This document shows positions 34,022 through 36,903 of a stretch of 36,903 nucleotides of DNA, piece by piece (within the stretch, counting starts at the first letter, position 1; each line of letters begins with the position of its first letter). Position numbers and translations under genes: made by a program. This DNA is from Chloroflexota bacterium (GTDB lineage: Bacteria > Chloroflexota > UBA6077 > JACCZL01), in NCBI GenBank assembly GCA_020850535.1, contig JADZEM010000044.1, forward strand, positions 1 to 36,903, in the 5' to 3' direction. The notes under the pieces were generated by a model. It did no database searches. It was not told the origin of the DNA and was given only the letters and a program-made list of their open reading frames with translations.

Positions 34022-35287
34022 GTGACGCTGCCAGACTCCGCCCCGGAAACCCGAAACCGGAATCCCGGCGCCCCGCCACTCGCCGGCGTACGCGTCCTCG
34101 AACTGGGCCACATCATCGCCGGGCCGAGCGGCGGCCTGCTGCTGGCCGATCTCGGGGCTGACGTGATCAAGGTCGAGGAGCCGACGGCCGGCGATCAGGC
34201 GCGCGGCATGCCCAACCACGGCAGCGCCTTCTACGCCCTCAACCGCGACAAGCGCAGCATCGCCGTCGATCTCAAGCGGGAGGCCGGCCGGGCGATCTTC
34301 GGGCGGCTCGTCGCCCAGGCTGATGTCGTCCTCGACAACTACGCGCCAGGCGTCCTCGACCGCCTCGGCATCGGCTACGCCTGGGGTTCCGGCATCAATC
34401 CCCGCGTGATCTACTGCTCGATCAAGGGTTTCCTGCCCGGCCCGAGCGGCGACCGCCCCCTGCTGGACGAGCTGGCCCAGATGATGGGCAGCATGGCCTA
34501 CATGACCGGCCCGCTCGGAACGCCGCTGCGGGCTGGCCCCTCTGTCATCGACATCGGCGCGGCCACCTACGGCGTCCTGGCGACCGTCGCCGCCCTCTAT
34601 GACCGTGAGCGGACGGGTCACGGCCAGCAGATCCACGTCGGCCTCTTCGAGACGACCGTCTTCCTGTCAGCCCAGCACGTCGCGCAGGCCGCCGTGACCG
34701 GGGTGTCGCCCGTGCCGATGCCCTCCAGGGGAATGGGCTCACGGCTCGGCTGGGGCGTCTATCAGTTGTTCACCACCGCTGATGAGCGCCAGGTCTTCAT
34801 CGCCATCACCAGCAACGCCCACTGGCAGCGCTTCTGCACCGCGCTGGAGCTGTTCGACCTCCGCGACGATCCTGACCTGGACACCAACCCGAAGCGCTGC
34901 CTGCACCGCCCGCGCGTCATCCCGCGCATCGCGGCCGTCGTCGGGACACTCACCTCGGCTGAGCTGGTCGGGCGGCTGGAGGCGGCGCGGGTGCCGTACT
35001 CGCCCGTCAACTCGCCGCTCGACGTGCTGGACGACCCGCACCTGCAAGCCTCGGGGATCCTCCACGACGTCCGCACGGAGGACGGTCGCACGCTCAGGCT
35101 GCCGGGCCTGCCAGTCGTCAGCGACGGCTTCCAGCCCGAGCCGCGCCACGATCCGCCGGCCATCGGCCAGCAGACCCGCGAGATCCTCGCCGAGCTGGGC
35201 TATCCTGATGCAGAGATCGTGCGCCTGCTTGAGGCGGGCGTCGTCCGCGCGGACGGCCCGATGCTCACCACCAGGAGTGACCCCTGA
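34022..35287 (+). CDS. Class III CoA-transferase (CaiB/BaiF)
   Basis: This is a 421-aa family III CoA-transferase, which moves CoA between carboxylic acids. The N-terminus has the family signature LAGVRVLELGHIIAGPSGGL LLADLGADVIKVE. The NRDKRSIAVDLK motif is at about residues 74-85, and the probable catalytic aspartate is D149 in RPLLDELAQMMGSMAYMTG. The GTG start at 34022 has GAGGGG upstream. Its stop overlaps the ATG of the lyase gene by one base (TGATG), so the two are almost certainly translated together. Substrates of this pair may be citramalate/citramalyl-CoA or another branched hydroxyacyl-CoA (inference). Confidence 0.9.
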   Translation: MTLPDSAPETRNRNPGAPPLAGVRVLELGHIIAGPSGGLLLADLGADVIKVEEPTAGDQARGMPNHGSAFYALNRDKRSIAVDLKREAGRAIFGRLVAQADVVLDNYAPGVLDRLGIGYAWGSGINPRVIYCSIKGFLPGPSGDRPLLDELAQMMGSMAYMTGPLGTPLRAGPSVIDIGAATYGVLATVAALYDRERTGHGQQIHVGLFETTVFLSAQHVAQAAVTGVSPVPMPSRGMGSRLGWGVYQLFTTADERQVFIAITSNAHWQRFCTALELFDLRDDPDLDTNPKRCLHRPRVIPRIAAVVGTLTSAELVGRLEAARVPYSPVNSPLDVLDDPHLQASGILHDVRTEDGRTLRLPGLPVVSDGFQPEPRHDPPAIGQQTREILAELGYPDAEIVRLLEAGVVRADGPMLTTRSDP

Positions 35288-36258
35288 TGAGCCAGATGCC
35301 CGCCACCGTCTCCATCCACGAGGTCGGCCCGCGTGAGGGCTTCCAGTTCGAGAAGGGGCCGATCCCCACCGACCGCAAAATCGAGCTGATCGACGCCCTC
35401 TCCGAGACGGGCCTGACCCGCATCCAGGTCACCTCGTTCGTCAGCCCGAAGTGGGTGCCCCAGATGGCCGATGCCGAGGAGATCACGGCCCGGTTCAGGC
35501 GCGTGCCCGGCGTGGCGTACGATGCCCTTGCCCTCAACGACCGGGGTATCGAGCGGGCGGCGGCCAGCGGCGTCTACACCTTCGAGGGCAACCTCAGCCT
35601 GATCGCCACCGACGTTTTCAGCCAGAAGAACACCAACAAGACGATTGCCGAGACGATTGCCGCCCTCCCAGGCCGCATCGCCATGTTCGAGACGTTCGAC
35701 ATTCCGGTCCGAGCGGTGTCGATCATGGCGGCGTTCGGCTGCAACTACGCTGGAGATGTCGCCCTGCCCGACCTCCTGCGGCTGGTCCAGGTTGGCGTGG
35801 ACGTGGCCGCCGAGCACGGGTACGGCATCGACTCGATCCGCCTCGCGGACACGATGGGCTGGGCCAACCCGCTCCAGATGAAGCGCACCATCGCTGCTTG
35901 CCAGGATCGCTTCCCGGCCGCCGAGGTCTCCCTCCACCTCCACGACACCCGTGGCACGGCCATGGCCAATGCGTTCGCCGCGCTGGAGCTTGGCGTCCGC
36001 GATTTCGATGCCTCGGTTGGCGGGTTGGGCGGCTGCCCGTTCGCGAAGCACAAGGGCTCGGCCGGCAACATCGTGACCGAGGATCTGGTGTTCATGTGCG
36101 AGGAGATGGGCATCTCGACGGGCGTTGACCTGGACCGGCTGATCGCCTGTGCGGCCCTCGCCGAGGAGGTCGTCGGGCACCCGCTGCCGGGCAAGCTGCT
36201 GCGCGGCGGCAGCCTGCGCCCGGTCCGCGAGGCCGTCCGCGCCGCCGCCACTGCCTGA
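35287..36258 (+). CDS. HMG-CoA lyase-like enzyme
   Basis: This is a 323-aa TIM-barrel lyase of the HMGL / DRE-TIM family, which cleaves 3-hydroxyacyl-CoA thioesters such as HMG-CoA or citramalyl-CoA. The N-terminal motif reads EVGPREGFQ (residues 12-20), where classic HMG-CoA lyase has a GPRDGLQ-type sequence, so the metal-binding Asp is replaced by Glu17. H217 and H219 in LHLHDTRGTAMANA and C250 in VGGLGGCPFAKHKGSAGN are the other active-site elements. It overlaps the upstream CoA-transferase by one base. Together they form a plausible acid-activation and cleavage module. Confidence 0.88.
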   Translation: MSQMPATVSIHEVGPREGFQFEKGPIPTDRKIELIDALSETGLTRIQVTSFVSPKWVPQMADAEEITARFRRVPGVAYDALALNDRGIERAAASGVYTFEGNLSLIATDVFSQKNTNKTIAETIAALPGRIAMFETFDIPVRAVSIMAAFGCNYAGDVALPDLLRLVQVGVDVAAEHGYGIDSIRLADTMGWANPLQMKRTIAACQDRFPAAEVSLHLHDTRGTAMANAFAALELGVRDFDASVGGLGGCPFAKHKGSAGNIVTEDLVFMCEEMGISTGVDLDRLIACAALAEEVVGHPLPGKLLRGGSLRPVREAVRAAATA

Positions 36259-36299
36259 CCGTCGCCAGCGCTTGCCCGCCGCCTGGACCGTCCCCACGG

Positions 36300-36641
36300 T
36301 CAACGCGTGGAGCTCGTCTCGCCGATGGAGGTCACGTCGCCCCGCCGGGCGATGGGAATGGCCGTGAGCAGGGCCGGTACGAGCGGTGGGAGCTCGGTCA
36401 GGCGATTCGATCGCGCACGCAGCACCATGACCGCAATGTCGAACGTGACCAGCTGATCCTTCGCCTGCTCGAGAAACGATATGACCTGTTCTCGTGACAC
36501 CGACGGGAATCCTTCAATGAATTCGTCGATAGTGTCGCCTGCCTCAAGGTAGTCAAGCAGCGTCTGGACAGGGACTCGTGTTCCCGTAAAGACGGGCGTC
36601 CCCCCCATAACCTCTGGGTCGCACGAGAAAGGTGATTCCAT
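36300..36641 (-). CDS. DUF433 antitoxin-like protein fused to a toxin-like tail
   Basis: The first 65 or so residues of this 113-aa ORF match DUF433, the antitoxin partner of PIN-like toxins: CDPEVMGGTPVFTGTRVPVQ, LLDYLEAGDTIDEFIEGFP and SREQVISFLEQA. Such proteins normally end here. Instead the frame continues into FDIAVMVLRARSNRLTELPP LVPALLTAIPIARRGDV, which resembles the C-terminus of the PIN-like (DUF5615-type) toxin usually encoded just downstream. The simplest reading is a deletion that removed the toxin's catalytic N-terminus and joined the two frames. ATG 36641 is preferred; an in-frame ATG at 36716 lies within the repeat element and adds non-conserved residues. Confidence 0.7.
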   Translation of the reverse strand: MESPFSCDPEVMGGTPVFTGTRVPVQTLLDYLEAGDTIDEFIEGFPSVSREQVISFLEQAKDQLVTFDIAVMVLRARSNRLTELPPLVPALLTAIPIARRGDVTSIGETSSTR

Positions 36642-36706
36642 CTGCAAAGGTCCATCCCAGCGTGGCCGGTCATCTCCACGATACCGTAGCCCCTGGCAGG
36701 GCGATG

Positions 36707-36903
36707 GCATGTTCATTGGTGTCCCCGAAGCATCATGGAACGGGCGGTCGGGGACTGAAGTCCCCGCCTACCGTCACGCCGTCGCTGCGCGACGGCCGTG
36801 GGGAACGGCAGGCACTGGTGCGACTGGCGCGTCGCGCAGCGACGGCAGGAGTGTAGGCGGGGCTTTCAAGCCCCGACGCGGCGGCACGACGACATCAACA
36901 TGC
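36707..36903. repeat. 197-bp palindromic MITE-like element, copy 2
   Basis: This copy is colinear with 17353-17549 over its full 197 bases. It runs from GCATGTTCATTGGTGTCCCC to CATCAACATGC at the window edge, so sequence beyond is unseen. Shared blocks are CCCCGCCTACCGTCAC, CCGTCGCTGCGCGACGG, GCGTCGCGCAGCGAC and GTAGGCGGGGCTTTCAAGCC; other positions differ, often by changes that keep the hairpins (for example GGGGACTGAAGTCCCC against GGGGGTTGAAACCCCC). It abuts the 5' side of the DUF433 chimera, so that gene's promoter may lie inside the element. Confidence 0.8.

Overview
The window comes from a GC-rich bacterial chromosome. It opens with a long ribosomal protein / transcription / secretion cluster in the classical str-S10-spc-alpha order and closes with a 19-kb metabolic region. 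The host is most likely a Chloroflexota (Thermomicrobia-like) bacterium. This is inferred from the zinc forms of S14 and L36, the frequent GTG and TTG starts, the Ala/Pro-rich linkers, the abundance of palindromic intergenic repeats, and a CoA-transferase / HMG-CoA-lyase-like gene pair resembling one known from Chloroflexus. No rRNA or tRNA gene, CRISPR array or transposase gene was seen.

Region 1 (1-17300, all + strand): the 3' end of tuf and its terminator, then rpsJ-rplC-rplD-rplW-rplB-rpsS-rplV-rpsC-rplP-rpmC-rpsQ-rplN-rplX-rplE-rpsN-rpsH-rplF-rplR-rpsE-rpmD-rplO-secY-adk-infA-rpmJ-rpsM-rpsK-[rpsD remnant]-rpoA-rplQ-truA-rplM-rpsI, ending at a strong hairpin at 17271-17295. Most genes are tightly spaced or overlap by 1-32 bases. 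Several features depart from the textbook cluster. There is no map gene between adk and infA. The rpsD slot between rpsK and rpoA holds only what looks like a frameshifted C-terminal fragment of S4. Two inverted heptad-repeat elements sit directly upstream of rplV and rplF. The 233-bp rplE-rpsN spacer contains at least five hairpins.

Region 2 (17300-25500, + strand): a 197-bp palindromic MITE-like repeat, a small ORF, then a likely operon of a Tat-exported lipoprotein solute-binding protein, an amidohydrolase and an MFS permease. An agmatinase-family ureohydrolase and an LtaS-like membrane sulfatase/phosphotransferase follow. The first four suggest uptake and hydrolysis of peptide- or guanidino-type compounds (inference).

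Region 3 (25500-36903, mixed strands): an intergenic palindrome, a YtcJ-type amidohydrolase, a Cys/Met-metabolism PLP enzyme, a SAM methyltransferase, an enolase-superfamily sugar-acid dehydratase (-), a 99-aa unknown (-), a GT39-like membrane glycosyltransferase, a TPR-like membrane protein (-), a class III CoA-transferase translationally coupled to an HMG-CoA-lyase-like enzyme, and a DUF433 antitoxin-like ORF apparently fused to the tail of its toxin (-). A second 197-bp repeat copy reaches the last base of the window.

The most unusual signals are the rpsD remnant, the two colinear 197-bp palindromic elements, the heptad inverted repeats inside the ribosomal operon, the structured rplE-rpsN spacer, and the antitoxin-toxin chimera. 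All identifications were made by eye; no database search was run.
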